Shown here piece after piece: positions 54,162 to 62,499 of a DNA stretch of 64,000 bases (its first letter is position 1; every line of letters begins with the position of its first letter). The stretch lies in NCBI RefSeq assembly GCF_927798115.1, contig NZ_CAKMMG010000016.1, positions 1-64,000 of the forward strand, given 5' to 3'. A program made the translations under genes and the position numbers. This stretch comes from Paenibacillus auburnensis. Lineage in GTDB: Bacteria > Bacillota > Bacilli > Paenibacillales > Paenibacillaceae. The notes under the pieces were generated by a model. The model was not told the DNA's origin, searched no databases, and was given only the letters and a program-made list of their open reading frames with translations.

Positions 54162-54473
54162 ATGTTGAAATTGGATCTTCAATTATTCGCATCGAAAAAG
54201 GGTGTAGGTTCCACAAAGAACGGACGTGATTCCCACTCCAAACGTCTTGGCGTGAAACGTGCTGACGGTCAAGCAGTTACCGGCGGTAACATTCTGGTTC
54301 GTCAACGCGGAACAAAAATTCACCCGGGCACTAACGTAGGCATCGGTAAAGATGATACGCTGTTCGCACTGGTTGATGGCGTAGTGAAGTTCGAACGTTG
54401 GGGACGCGATCGCAAAAAAGTGAGCGTATACCCGGTTGATGTCGCTCCGGTAGCAGCGGCAGTGGAAGCGTAA
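54162..54473 (+). CDS. rpmA: 50S ribosomal protein L27 (with cleavable N-terminus)
   Basis: 103 residues. The first nine (LKLDLQLF) carry the Prp site before ASKKGVGSTKNGRDSHSK, so mature L27 starts at Ala. AAGGAGG lies 9 bases before ATG 54162; an in-frame TTG three codons earlier lies too close to it. Confidence 0.97.
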   Translation: MLKLDLQLFASKKGVGSTKNGRDSHSKRLGVKRADGQAVTGGNILVRQRGTKIHPGTNVGIGKDDTLFALVDGVVKFERWGRDRKKVSVYPVDVAPVAAAVEA

Positions 54474-54499
54474 GCTTTCCGAACCACATTTGTATGTAG

Positions 54500-54531
54500 A
54501 AGCCTCCGGCATGAGTGCCGGGGGTTTTTTT
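54500..54531 (+). terminator. Terminator after rpmA
   Basis: Arms CCTCCGGCA and TGCCGGGGG, loop TGAG, then seven T. Confidence 0.9.
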
Positions 54532-54672
54532 GATAAAATATAAGAATCTATAGGCTGTATGTGCTGGTGATTGCACTGGGCGCCTGTGTTATACTGGAAA
54601 ATGGTAAAAGCTCCTTCGGGGCAGATTAATAATGTTGAATGAATTTTGCGAACTGAGGGACGGGGAGAAAGA

Positions 54673-55413
54673 ATGAAATCCTGGAAAAGGTTGATCTGGG
54701 CAGTCATGTTATCCGTAGCGCTTCCTTTAGGTCTCGTGTATTGGCAAACCTCCTTTTTCACATGCCTGCTGCTCGGTTTATGGGTAGCTGGGGTGCTTGC
54801 TTTCAGCTTTTTTTACAACCGGCGTCATTTTGAAGAGGAACTGCGCATACAGGAGAAAACTCTGCAACAGGCGGCAAACCGGACACTGAATCATCATCGT
54901 CATGACTGGATGAATGATCTGCAGGTACTTTACGGATATATCCAGCTGGGGAAGCGTGATAAATCCGTACAATGTGTGGAAAGAATAAAGGAACGTATAG
55001 CACTGGATAGCCGGATCGCTAAGCTTGGCATTCCATCGCTGGTGTTTTATCTGCAGTCCTTCCGCACTTTCCGGAGTAATCTGGAGTTGGAAGTGCAGGT
55101 AGAAGAGGGATTGCAGCTGGAGGACAAGCTGACTCCTGACCAAGGGGACGAACTGACTTCTGTGATTATGCAGACGGTAAGGGCTTACCAATACAGTGGG
55201 CTTATGCAACAGGGCGATACGCGGACACTCCGCATCGGCTTTACACAGGATGGAGGAGACATTCTCATCTCTTTCGAAAGCAAGGGGGATCATGGCAATC
55301 CCGAAATGCTGCAGGGGCAAATTTATAATATAGTACAAGGCAAAATCATGAAGGCGGAGCAGTGGAAGCCGAGTGAGGCTTACGTAGAGCTGCGTGTACC
55401 GCTGGGAATGTAA
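54673..55413 (+). CDS. spo0B: Spo0B-like sporulation phosphotransferase
   Basis: 246 residues. The four-helix dimerisation helix carries the phosphorylated His in HHRHDWMNDLQVLYGYIQ (about residue 85), matching the Spo0B box. A degenerate histidine-kinase-like C-terminal domain follows. Two hydrophobic segments (residues 5-25 and 28-47) precede it; Bacillus Spo0B lacks them, so this form is likely membrane-bound. It relays phosphate from Spo0F to Spo0A. ATG 54673 follows GGGGAGAAAG. Position before obg is conserved. Confidence 0.88.
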   Translation: MKSWKRLIWAVMLSVALPLGLVYWQTSFFTCLLLGLWVAGVLAFSFFYNRRHFEEELRIQEKTLQQAANRTLNHHRHDWMNDLQVLYGYIQLGKRDKSVQCVERIKERIALDSRIAKLGIPSLVFYLQSFRTFRSNLELEVQVEEGLQLEDKLTPDQGDELTSVIMQTVRAYQYSGLMQQGDTRTLRIGFTQDGGDILISFESKGDHGNPEMLQGQIYNIVQGKIMKAEQWKPSEAYVELRVPLGM

Positions 55414-55428
55414 GGAAGGTGAACATGA

Positions 55429-56739
55429 ATGTTCGTAGATAAAGCTAAGATTTATGTGAAGGGCGGCGACGGCGGCGATGGACTCGTTGCGTTCCGCCGG
55501 GAAAAGTATGTGCCTGAAGGCGGTCCTGCCGGTGGAGATGGCGGACGCGGGGGAGATGTTATTTTCCGCGTGGATGAAGGTTTGCGTACTCTGATGGATT
55601 TCCGTTATCAGCGCCACTTCAAAGCTGAACGCGGAGTAAAGGGCCGCAACAAAAGCCAGCACGGAGCGAATGCCGAGCATATGATCGTGCGCATTCCTCC
55701 AGGAACCGTACTGATTGATGATGATACTCAGGAAGTCATTGCTGATATGACACGTCACGGTCAGCAGGTGGTGGTGGCGAAGGGCGGACGCGGGGGACGG
55801 GGAAATACCCGTTTTGCCACTGCAAACAATACTGCACCGGAGCTCGCAGAGAATGGTGAAGAAGGCCAGGAACGTTATATTGTCATGGAGCTTAAGGTCA
55901 TGGCGGATGTAGGGCTGGTAGGCTTCCCGAGTGTAGGCAAATCTACACTGTTGTCGGTGGTGTCAGCGGCACAGCCGAAGATCGGCGCTTATCACTTTAC
56001 TACGATTACTCCAAACCTGGGTGTAGTTGATGTTGGTGATGGCCGCAGCTTCGTTATGGCGGATCTGCCCGGTCTGATTGAGGGTGCCAGCGAAGGCGTG
56101 GGCCTGGGGCATGAATTCCTGCGCCACGTTGAACGGACGCGTATTATTATCCATGTAGTGGATATGTCCGGTTCCGAGGGACGTGATCCTTTCGAAGACT
56201 GGGTGCTCATTAATGATGAGCTGAAGCAATACAATGCGAATCTGATTGACCGTCCGCAGATCGTAGCAGCGAACAAGATGGATATGCCGGAATCCGAAGC
56301 GAATCTGATTTCCTTCCGTGAACGGGTAGCAGAACTGCGCCCGGATATGGAGATTATGCCGATCTCTTCCCTTACCCGTCAGGGGGTTCAGGAACTGCTG
56401 TACCGTGCAACAGATATTCTCGACAGCATCCCGGTTGCTCCGGTAGTAGAAGAAGTAGCAGAAACTTCGGAACGTAAGGTATACAAGCTGGAAGCCGAGG
56501 ATGATAATACCTTCACTATTACGCGTGACAATGATGCGTTCGTCGTCAGCAGTCCGCGTATTGAGAAGATGCTCAAACGCATGCAGCTAAGCACGCATGA
56601 TGCGATTCTGAAGCTGGCCCGTACGCTGCGGCATATGGGAGTAGACGCAGAGCTGCGTAAACGCGGCGCTGTGGAAGGCACAATCGTCCGCATAGGTGAA
56701 TTCGAATTTGAGTTTGTAGAGAACAGCAGTTACTATTAA
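55429..56739 (+). CDS. obg: Obg GTPase
   Basis: 436 residues. N-terminal Gly-rich Obg fold (GGDGGDGLVAFRREKYVPEG), central G domain (GFPSVGKSTLL G1, DLPGLIEG G3, ANKMD G4) and a C-terminal OCT domain (DNDAFVVSSPRIEKMLKR). Works in ribosome assembly, stress and sporulation initiation. AAGGAAGG precedes the ATG. Confidence 0.97.
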   Translation: MFVDKAKIYVKGGDGGDGLVAFRREKYVPEGGPAGGDGGRGGDVIFRVDEGLRTLMDFRYQRHFKAERGVKGRNKSQHGANAEHMIVRIPPGTVLIDDDTQEVIADMTRHGQQVVVAKGGRGGRGNTRFATANNTAPELAENGEEGQERYIVMELKVMADVGLVGFPSVGKSTLLSVVSAAQPKIGAYHFTTITPNLGVVDVGDGRSFVMADLPGLIEGASEGVGLGHEFLRHVERTRIIIHVVDMSGSEGRDPFEDWVLINDELKQYNANLIDRPQIVAANKMDMPESEANLISFRERVAELRPDMEIMPISSLTRQGVQELLYRATDILDSIPVAPVVEEVAETSERKVYKLEAEDDNTFTITRDNDAFVVSSPRIEKMLKRMQLSTHDAILKLARTLRHMGVDAELRKRGAVEGTIVRIGEFEFEFVENSSYY

Positions 56740-56773
56740 TTAATTACTCTGCCGGTTAGGCAGAGAGGTATGG

Positions 56774-56825
56774 AACGCCGACAGTGGTTTCCCCGTCAGG
56801 GGAGAACATCGCCGGCGTTTTTTTG
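56774..56825 (+). terminator. Terminator after obg
   Basis: Arms AACGCCG and CCGGCGTT with an inner TCCCC/GGGGA stem, then a T run. Confidence 0.85.
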
Positions 56826-56920
56826 TGCAAACAACCCTAAACAGCCCTCAAATCGTTTACAATGATAAGCGGAAATGAATGTAAAATGTGGGAGCACAAG
56901 AAGGGGTAAAGGGGGAAGTT

Positions 56921-57445
56921 ATGCGGAAGAACAAGGGTTATAAGGATATCGTCAGCTTAATTTACGCTGTAGTAGTCATCCTCACTTTTTTTTCCTTTAT
57001 GATCCTGGGCTTCTCAGAATCACTGCTGGCTGAGCTGATTATTAGTACCGTTATCCTTGGAGCAGCTGGTATTTACAGCCGGAATGCTGCATCAAAGGTA
57101 CAGAAAACTAAGGATACTGCGCGGATCCATCGCCAGCATCTGGAGGAATTACAGGATATAAGGGAGCTTGCCGGTACATGGAGGCATCCTGGAGCGGAAT
57201 GGCTGGCAGAACTGGTTGCCGGCATAGAAGATCGGTTTCAATACAGCGCTCCGGTTTCCCATTCCAGTCTATTCGCAATTGAGGTTATCCTTACTCAGCA
57301 AATTTCTTTGCTGCATGATCAGGTAACCCTGCTGATGGCGCTTCAGAGCCCGGGCAGCAATTGGGAAGAGTCCGCGAGTGAACTGGCGGAGAGTATTTCC
57401 GCTACGCTCCAGCGGCGAAACAGGGAGCTTGCAGCACTGAAATAG
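56921..57445 (+). CDS. Hypothetical small membrane protein
   Basis: 174 residues: two adjacent transmembrane helices (IVSLIYAVVVILTFFSFMIL and LLAELIISTVILGAAGIY, residues 9-55), then a charged, largely helical cytoplasmic domain. No motif I recognise. ATG 56921 follows AGGGGGAAG; an ATG 11 codons earlier has no such site. It stands alone between obg and pheB. Confidence 0.65.
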   Translation: MRKNKGYKDIVSLIYAVVVILTFFSFMILGFSESLLAELIISTVILGAAGIYSRNAASKVQKTKDTARIHRQHLEELQDIRELAGTWRHPGAEWLAELVAGIEDRFQYSAPVSHSSLFAIEVILTQQISLLHDQVTLLMALQSPGSNWEESASELAESISATLQRRNRELAALK

Positions 57446-57618
57446 GAGGAATCTCAGGATCGTCAGGTGTTGGCGGCTCCCGTTTTTGTCGGGGGTTTTA
57501 CTGTATCCAGGGGATGACTCAATACAATCACGATTATGAAAATGTATTGCTTTTTTCAGTTCCTTTCAAGTATAATGTCCACTATATAAACACAAAAGTC
57601 TTTGGGGTGAGGACGTTC

Positions 57619-58056
57619 GTGAAAGAACGCTATTATTTGGTCCGGGAGGACATTTTGCCTGATGCCGTGCTGAAGACCATGCAGGTCAAACAGCTGCTTG
57701 AAGCGGGTGACGCCAAGACGGTACATGAAGGTGTAGAACAGGTTGGACTTAGCCGCAGTGCTTTCTATAAATACAAAGATGGTATTCATCTGATCCATCA
57801 GCTTGAGCGTGAGCGTATTGTTACGATTTCGCTTGATCTGGAACATGAATCCGGTATGCTGTCCAAAGTGCTGGGATGTGTCGCTGTGCATGGGGCTAAC
57901 GTGTTGACGATTAACCAGAGTATTCCGCTGCAGGGACGGGCCAATGTCGTAATCTCTGTAGAAATTTCACATTTGAATGAAGAGCTGGGCGACATGCTGG
58001 AAGGACTCAAGGGAATCTCAGGTGTGAAGCGGGCTGTAATCATCGGCCAGGGTTAG
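57619..58056 (+). CDS. pheB: ACT-domain protein PheB
   Basis: 145 residues. An N-terminal helix-turn-helix-like part (KQLLEAGDAKTVHEGVEQVG, LSRSAFYKYKDG) precedes an ACT domain (SLDLEHESGMLSKVLGCVAV). In Bacillus the gene stands next to pheA and was called chorismate mutase without proof; a regulatory role is likelier. GTG 57619 is chosen for GGGGTGAGG and for the family length; in-frame codons upstream would add 35 residues. Confidence 0.85.
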   Translation: MKERYYLVREDILPDAVLKTMQVKQLLEAGDAKTVHEGVEQVGLSRSAFYKYKDGIHLIHQLERERIVTISLDLEHESGMLSKVLGCVAVHGANVLTINQSIPLQGRANVVISVEISHLNEELGDMLEGLKGISGVKRAVIIGQG

Positions 58057-58146
58057 GAAGTATAGCTTCATACAACTTAAGCGAATGCTTACGAAGCAAG
58101 TTTCATTGCGTAGAAATGATCTAAGAAGTATAGCTTCATAAAACTT
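58057..58146. repeat. Direct repeats in the pheB-hom gap
   Basis: GAAGTATAGCTTCATA plus (C/A)AACTT occurs at 58057-58078 and 58125-58146 and ends 15 bases before hom. Each unit is itself nearly palindromic. Confidence 0.8.
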
Positions 58147-58160
58147 TTAGGAGGAACCAA

Positions 58161-59447
58161 ATGAAGCCGGTTAAAGTTGGACTATTGGGGCTGGGAACAG
58201 TCGGTGCGGGCGTGGTCCGTATCGTTGAAGGAAATCAGGAGGATCTGAGCAGCCAAGTGGGCTCACCGATTATTATTGAACGCATTGCTGTTAAGAACGC
58301 CGATAAGCCGCGTGATATCGAAGTCGATTCCGCCAAAATTACTACAGATCCTTGGGAACTCATCCGCGATCCGGAAATTGATGTAATCGTTGAAGTGATG
58401 GGCGGCATCGCCGGGACGAAGGAATATATTCTTGAAGCGCTGGAGCGGGGCAAACATATTGTAACCGCCAATAAAGACCTGATGGCACTCCATGGATCGG
58501 AAATCTTGGCTAAGGCACAGGAGAAGCAGTGTGATGTATTTTATGAGGCCAGTGTAGCCGGCGGGATTCCGATAATCCGCACTTTGATCGAAGGCTTTTC
58601 CTCTGACAAGATTATGAAGATCATGGGGATTGTTAACGGTACAACCAATTACATATTGAGTAAAATGAGCCAGGAAGGCGCCTCCTATAATGATGTGCTT
58701 AAAGAAGCGCAGGAACTAGGCTATGCGGAGTCGGATCCCACTTCGGATGTGGAAGGCCTGGATGCTGCGCGCAAAATGGCTATTCTGGGCACACTCGGCT
58801 TCCGCACAAATGTGGAGCTGAATGATGTCAGTGTCAGCGGGATTTCCGGTGTGAGCAAGGAAGATATCGCTTTTGCCAAACGGCTTGGTTACGACATGAA
58901 GCTGCTGGGAATCGCGGAACGTGAGGATGAAGAGTTCAGCATCAGCGTCCAGCCGACGATGATCCGTACCAGTCACCCGCTTGCTTCTGTAAATGGCGTA
59001 TTTAATGCGGTTTATGTATACGGGCAGGCTGTTGGAGAAACTATGTTCTACGGTGCAGGTGCAGGGGCCATGCCTACGGCAACTTCTATTGTCGCAGATC
59101 TGGTGGCTGTGATTAAGAACCTGAAGCTTGGCGTAAATGGCCTGAAGCAGATTGTGCCTTACAAACAGAAGAAACTTAAGAGCGATGAAGCTATTTTTTA
59201 TAAGAACTTTTTGCTGCTGCATGTCGATGATAAAGCGGGGGTACTGGCGAAGATTACCCAGGTATTTGCAGAGTACGATGTCAGTCTTGATTCCGTAGTA
59301 CAGCAAGCCAATCCGAATAATCCTGACGCGGAAATTATTATTGTAACGCATAATGCCAGCAAGGCGAGTATGAATAAAGTAATGCGGCATCTCGAGGAGC
59401 TTGCGGTCATCCATCGGATTAAGAGCCACTATCGCGTAGAGGGATAA
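58161..59447 (+). CDS. hom: Homoserine dehydrogenase
   Basis: 428 residues. NAD(P) motif GLLGLGTVGAGVVRI, catalytic core GIVNGTTNYILSKM and EAQELGYAESDPTSDVEG (Lys/Asp region), plus a C-terminal ACT domain (HVDDKAGVLAKITQVFAEYD) for feedback by threonine. It reduces aspartate semialdehyde to homoserine. AGGAGG precedes ATG. In Bacillus subtilis the gene is in hom-thrC-thrB; here thrC is absent and thrB follows directly. Confidence 0.96.
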   Translation: MKPVKVGLLGLGTVGAGVVRIVEGNQEDLSSQVGSPIIIERIAVKNADKPRDIEVDSAKITTDPWELIRDPEIDVIVEVMGGIAGTKEYILEALERGKHIVTANKDLMALHGSEILAKAQEKQCDVFYEASVAGGIPIIRTLIEGFSSDKIMKIMGIVNGTTNYILSKMSQEGASYNDVLKEAQELGYAESDPTSDVEGLDAARKMAILGTLGFRTNVELNDVSVSGISGVSKEDIAFAKRLGYDMKLLGIAEREDEEFSISVQPTMIRTSHPLASVNGVFNAVYVYGQAVGETMFYGAGAGAMPTATSIVADLVAVIKNLKLGVNGLKQIVPYKQKKLKSDEAIFYKNFLLLHVDDKAGVLAKITQVFAEYDVSLDSVVQQANPNNPDAEIIIVTHNASKASMNKVMRHLEELAVIHRIKSHYRVEG

Positions 59448-59505
59448 CACTCCTTCTGAACAGCTATTATACCGCGCAAAAAAAATGAAGGAGATTTCAC
59501 CAGCT

Positions 59506-60486
59506 ATGAGTATGTACGGAAGGTCTAGAGTAAAAGTACCCGCCAGTACCGCCAATCTGGGGCCCGGCTTTGATACGTTGGGGATGGCCCTCTCACTGTA
59601 TGAATGGATTGAGATGGAAGAGGCGGAGGAGACGGTTTTCCACTTTTTTGGAGACGAAATGAACGGGGTTGCCGGTGACAAAAGCAATCTGATTTATCAG
59701 GTGGCCCAAATGGTGTTCGACGAAGCCGGAGTTTCGGTTCCTGAGCTGTCGATTTCAGTGTATTCCGAAATTCCGCTGACACGCGGTCTTGGCAGCAGTG
59801 CCTCCGCAATCGTTGGCGGAATGGCAGCAGCGAATGCTATGATTGGATCACCGCTGGATAACGCGAAATTGTTCGACATGGCCTGCGCACTGGAAAAGCA
59901 TCCGGATAATGTCGGAGCATCGTTGTTCGGGGGTATTATTACGGCGGTCTGGGACGGTGTACATGCCGATTATATCCGGATCGAGCCCCCTCAGGGCCTT
60001 GAGGTGCTGGTCGTTATTCCGGAATTCGAGCTGGCAACGACCAAGGCCCGCGGGGTGTTACCGGCTGAAATTACCGTAAGTGATGCGGTATATAACATTA
60101 GCCGGACCTCGCTTTTAACAGCAGCCTTTGCCACTGGCAGGCTGGATTTAATCAGCCGGGCCATGCAGGACCGACTGCATCAGCCCTACCGTGCACCGCT
60201 TGTACCCGGAATGGAGAAGCTGCTGGCTGAAGCTCCGCAGCATGGAGCGCTGGGGATTGCGCTTAGCGGAGCCGGACCGACGCTACTGTGTCTGGTGGAC
60301 CGGAAAGAGAGTAAGAAGCAGGAGCTGGAGCTTTTTCTGAAGGAAACGATGCTTGAGCACGGTATTCAGGCCCAGACCTGCTGGCTGCCGCCTTCCGGCG
60401 CCGGTGTAACTGTAGAGCTGCTGGAAAGAAACGGGATGCAAAACCATTCATTTTTGGATATGATAAAAGGAGAAGTACAGTTATGA
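59506..60486 (+). CDS. thrB: Homoserine kinase
   Basis: 326 residues of the GHMP family. VKVPASTANLGPGFDTLGMA start, ATP loop PLTRGLGSSASAIVGGMAAA (about residue 85), ALSGAGPTLLCLV third motif. ATG 59506 is chosen with GAAGGAG upstream; an ATG seven codons earlier precedes the ribosome-binding site. Phosphorylates homoserine for threonine synthesis. Its stop overlaps the pheA ATG. Confidence 0.94.
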   Translation: MSMYGRSRVKVPASTANLGPGFDTLGMALSLYEWIEMEEAEETVFHFFGDEMNGVAGDKSNLIYQVAQMVFDEAGVSVPELSISVYSEIPLTRGLGSSASAIVGGMAAANAMIGSPLDNAKLFDMACALEKHPDNVGASLFGGIITAVWDGVHADYIRIEPPQGLEVLVVIPEFELATTKARGVLPAEITVSDAVYNISRTSLLTAAFATGRLDLISRAMQDRLHQPYRAPLVPGMEKLLAEAPQHGALGIALSGAGPTLLCLVDRKESKKQELELFLKETMLEHGIQAQTCWLPPSGAGVTVELLERNGMQNHSFLDMIKGEVQL

Positions 60487-61370
60487 AGTCAATAGCGGTA
60501 TTGCCGCAGGGCACTGTATCCCATGAAGCGCTGCTACATTTGTTTGGTGATGAGCCTGTCCGGATTGTACATCACAAGCTGATTTCCGACGTCTTTCTCT
60601 CTACGGCAGGCGGTTCTACCGATTACAGTGTAATTCCGATTGAGAATACGATCGAGGGATCGGTCAGTTTGCATATTGACTGGCTCATTAATGAAGTGAA
60701 TCTGCCTATGCAGGCGGAGTGGATTTATCCGTCGGTTCAGAATTTGATCAGTAATCCCGGGGAACTTATGGATAGCAGCGGGCATAAGGACTACAGCAAA
60801 GTAGTGAAGATTCTTTCTCACCCTGTCGCTATGGCACAATGCCTGCAGTTCGTCCGTGAGCATGCCCCGCAGGCTGAGCTGGAATCGGTAGGGAGCACCT
60901 CAGAAGCCGTGGAAATTGTGAAGAACAATCCCGGCAAAGGCTGGGCTGCCATCGGTACAGCGCTTGGGGCGTCTACGCATAACCTTGAGATTGTGGACCG
61001 CAAGATTACCGATCACCATAACAATTACACGCGTTTCGTGCTGGTGGGACCGCACAAGCTGGCCCTTCCGCAGAAGAGCGCCGGTGATAAGACAAGTATT
61101 CTTGTAACCCTGCCGGAGGATTTTCCGGGAGCCTTGCATCAGGTGCTGTCCGCATTTGCCTGGCGGCGTCTGAATTTATCACGTATTGAATCACGGCCAA
61201 CGAAGAAGAAACTGGGTACTTATTATTTCTACATTGATGTGCTGGAACCGATAGAATCTGTCCTGCTCCCTGCGGCGATTGAAGAGATCAAGGCTTTGGG
61301 CTGTCAGGTACGGATTCTGGGCTCGTATCCCACATACACCTATGAGGAAGAGAAAGCGGAGGTGCAGTAA
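60483..61370 (+). CDS. pheA: Prephenate dehydratase
   Basis: 295 residues. YSVIPIENTIEGSVSLHIDW is the catalytic-domain motif; THNLEIVDRKITDHHNNYTR continues the prephenate-binding region. The C-terminal ACT domain (ESRPTKKKLGTYYFYIDVL) contains the phenylalanine-binding ESRP. Makes phenylpyruvate. ATGA overlap with thrB. AGAAG upstream. Confidence 0.96.
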   Translation: MKSIAVLPQGTVSHEALLHLFGDEPVRIVHHKLISDVFLSTAGGSTDYSVIPIENTIEGSVSLHIDWLINEVNLPMQAEWIYPSVQNLISNPGELMDSSGHKDYSKVVKILSHPVAMAQCLQFVREHAPQAELESVGSTSEAVEIVKNNPGKGWAAIGTALGASTHNLEIVDRKITDHHNNYTRFVLVGPHKLALPQKSAGDKTSILVTLPEDFPGALHQVLSAFAWRRLNLSRIESRPTKKKLGTYYFYIDVLEPIESVLLPAAIEEIKALGCQVRILGSYPTYTYEEEKAEVQ

Positions 61371-61374
61371 GTTC

Positions 61375-62256
61375 ATGGCTGAGCAATGGATCTATCTGGA
61401 TGGACAACACGTAACAAAGGAAAATGCAAAGGTATCCGTATTTGATCACGGGTTTCTTTATGGAGATGGCATTTTTGAAGGCATCCGTATTTATAACGGC
61501 AACATTTTTAAATGCAAAGAGCATCTGGACAGGCTGTATGATTCGGCCAAATCAATTATGCTGGACATTCCGCTGACTTACGATGAGATGCTGGAAGCAA
61601 TGGCAGAGACGATTCGTCTGAATGAGATGCGCAACGGTTATATCCGTTTAATCGTTTCACGGGGTCCAGGTAACCTGGGACTAGATCCGCGCCGCTGCCC
61701 TAAGGCCAGTGTTATCATTATTGTGGAGCAGTTAGCGATTTATCCCGAACAGGCTTACCTGACTGGCTTACGTGCAGTATCTGTATCCCAGCGCCGCAAC
61801 ATCCCGGATGCACTCAATCCGAAGATCAAGTCGCTTAACTATCTGAACAACATCCTCGTTAAAATCCAGTCCAATCTGGCGGAAGCCGACGAAGCGATTA
61901 TGATGAACGCCCAAGGTTATGTAACCGAAGGCTCCGGTGATAATATCTTCATCGTCAAAAGAGGAGTAGTATATACGCCGCCTTGCTACCTGGGAGCGCT
62001 GGAAGGCATCACCCGCCTGGCGATCATCGAGCTCTGTGAGAAGCTGAGTCTGCCTTTGAAAGAAGAGCCGTTCACTATGCATGACGTTTATATCGCCGAT
62101 GAAGTTTTCTTTACCGGAACCGCAGCCGAAGTTATCGCCGCACGCGAAATCGACGGCCGGATTATCGGAGAAGGACATGCAGGTCCGATTACGCTGCAGC
62201 TGCTTGAAGAATTCCGCAATGCCGTGGATAAAGACGGCTATAAGGTTTGGGGTTAA
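61375..62256 (+). CDS. ilvE: Branched-chain amino acid aminotransferase (class IV PLP)
   Basis: 293 residues. The core motif YGDGIFEGIRIYNGNIFKC, the PLP lysine in IKSLNYLNN and EGSGDNIF/VYTPP mark class IV aminotransferases; FTGTAAEVIAARE is in the substrate channel. ATG 61375 lies behind GGAGGTG; codons further upstream overlap pheA. Four bases from pheA, so it is likely the last gene of hom-thrB-pheA-ilvE. D-amino acid transaminase is a less likely alternative in this family. Confidence 0.88.
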   Translation: MAEQWIYLDGQHVTKENAKVSVFDHGFLYGDGIFEGIRIYNGNIFKCKEHLDRLYDSAKSIMLDIPLTYDEMLEAMAETIRLNEMRNGYIRLIVSRGPGNLGLDPRRCPKASVIIIVEQLAIYPEQAYLTGLRAVSVSQRRNIPDALNPKIKSLNYLNNILVKIQSNLAEADEAIMMNAQGYVTEGSGDNIFIVKRGVVYTPPCYLGALEGITRLAIIELCEKLSLPLKEEPFTMHDVYIADEVFFTGTAAEVIAAREIDGRIIGEGHAGPITLQLLEEFRNAVDKDGYKVWG

Positions 62257-62288
62257 TCTATATCGTTTGCCGGATCTCCATCTATATC

Positions 62289-62327
62289 AAAAATCCTTTC
62301 ATGCGAGTCATGAAAGGATTTTTTTTG
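62289..62327 (+). terminator. Terminator after ilvE
   Basis: Arms AAAATCCTTTCATG and CATGAAAGGATTTT, then TTTTT. A 170-base gap follows with no gene. Confidence 0.92.
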
Positions 62328-62499
62328 TTCCAGGGATGTCAATCGCCCATGGGCTGCATAAGATGTAGTAACGAAGGAGGCGGCTGTACCGCATATAACG
62401 ATGCTCGAGATCAGTGCAGGAAGCTCTGAGCCGGAATTTGCAGCTGTAAAGATGGCAACGCGCTCCAACAATTAAGCACTTTTAGGAGGTTAATGCTGC

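Noticed and set aside
54162..54473. TTG at 54153 as the L27 start
   Set aside because: It lies directly after the ribosome-binding site; the ATG at 54162 has proper spacing and matches the cleaved Firmicute form.
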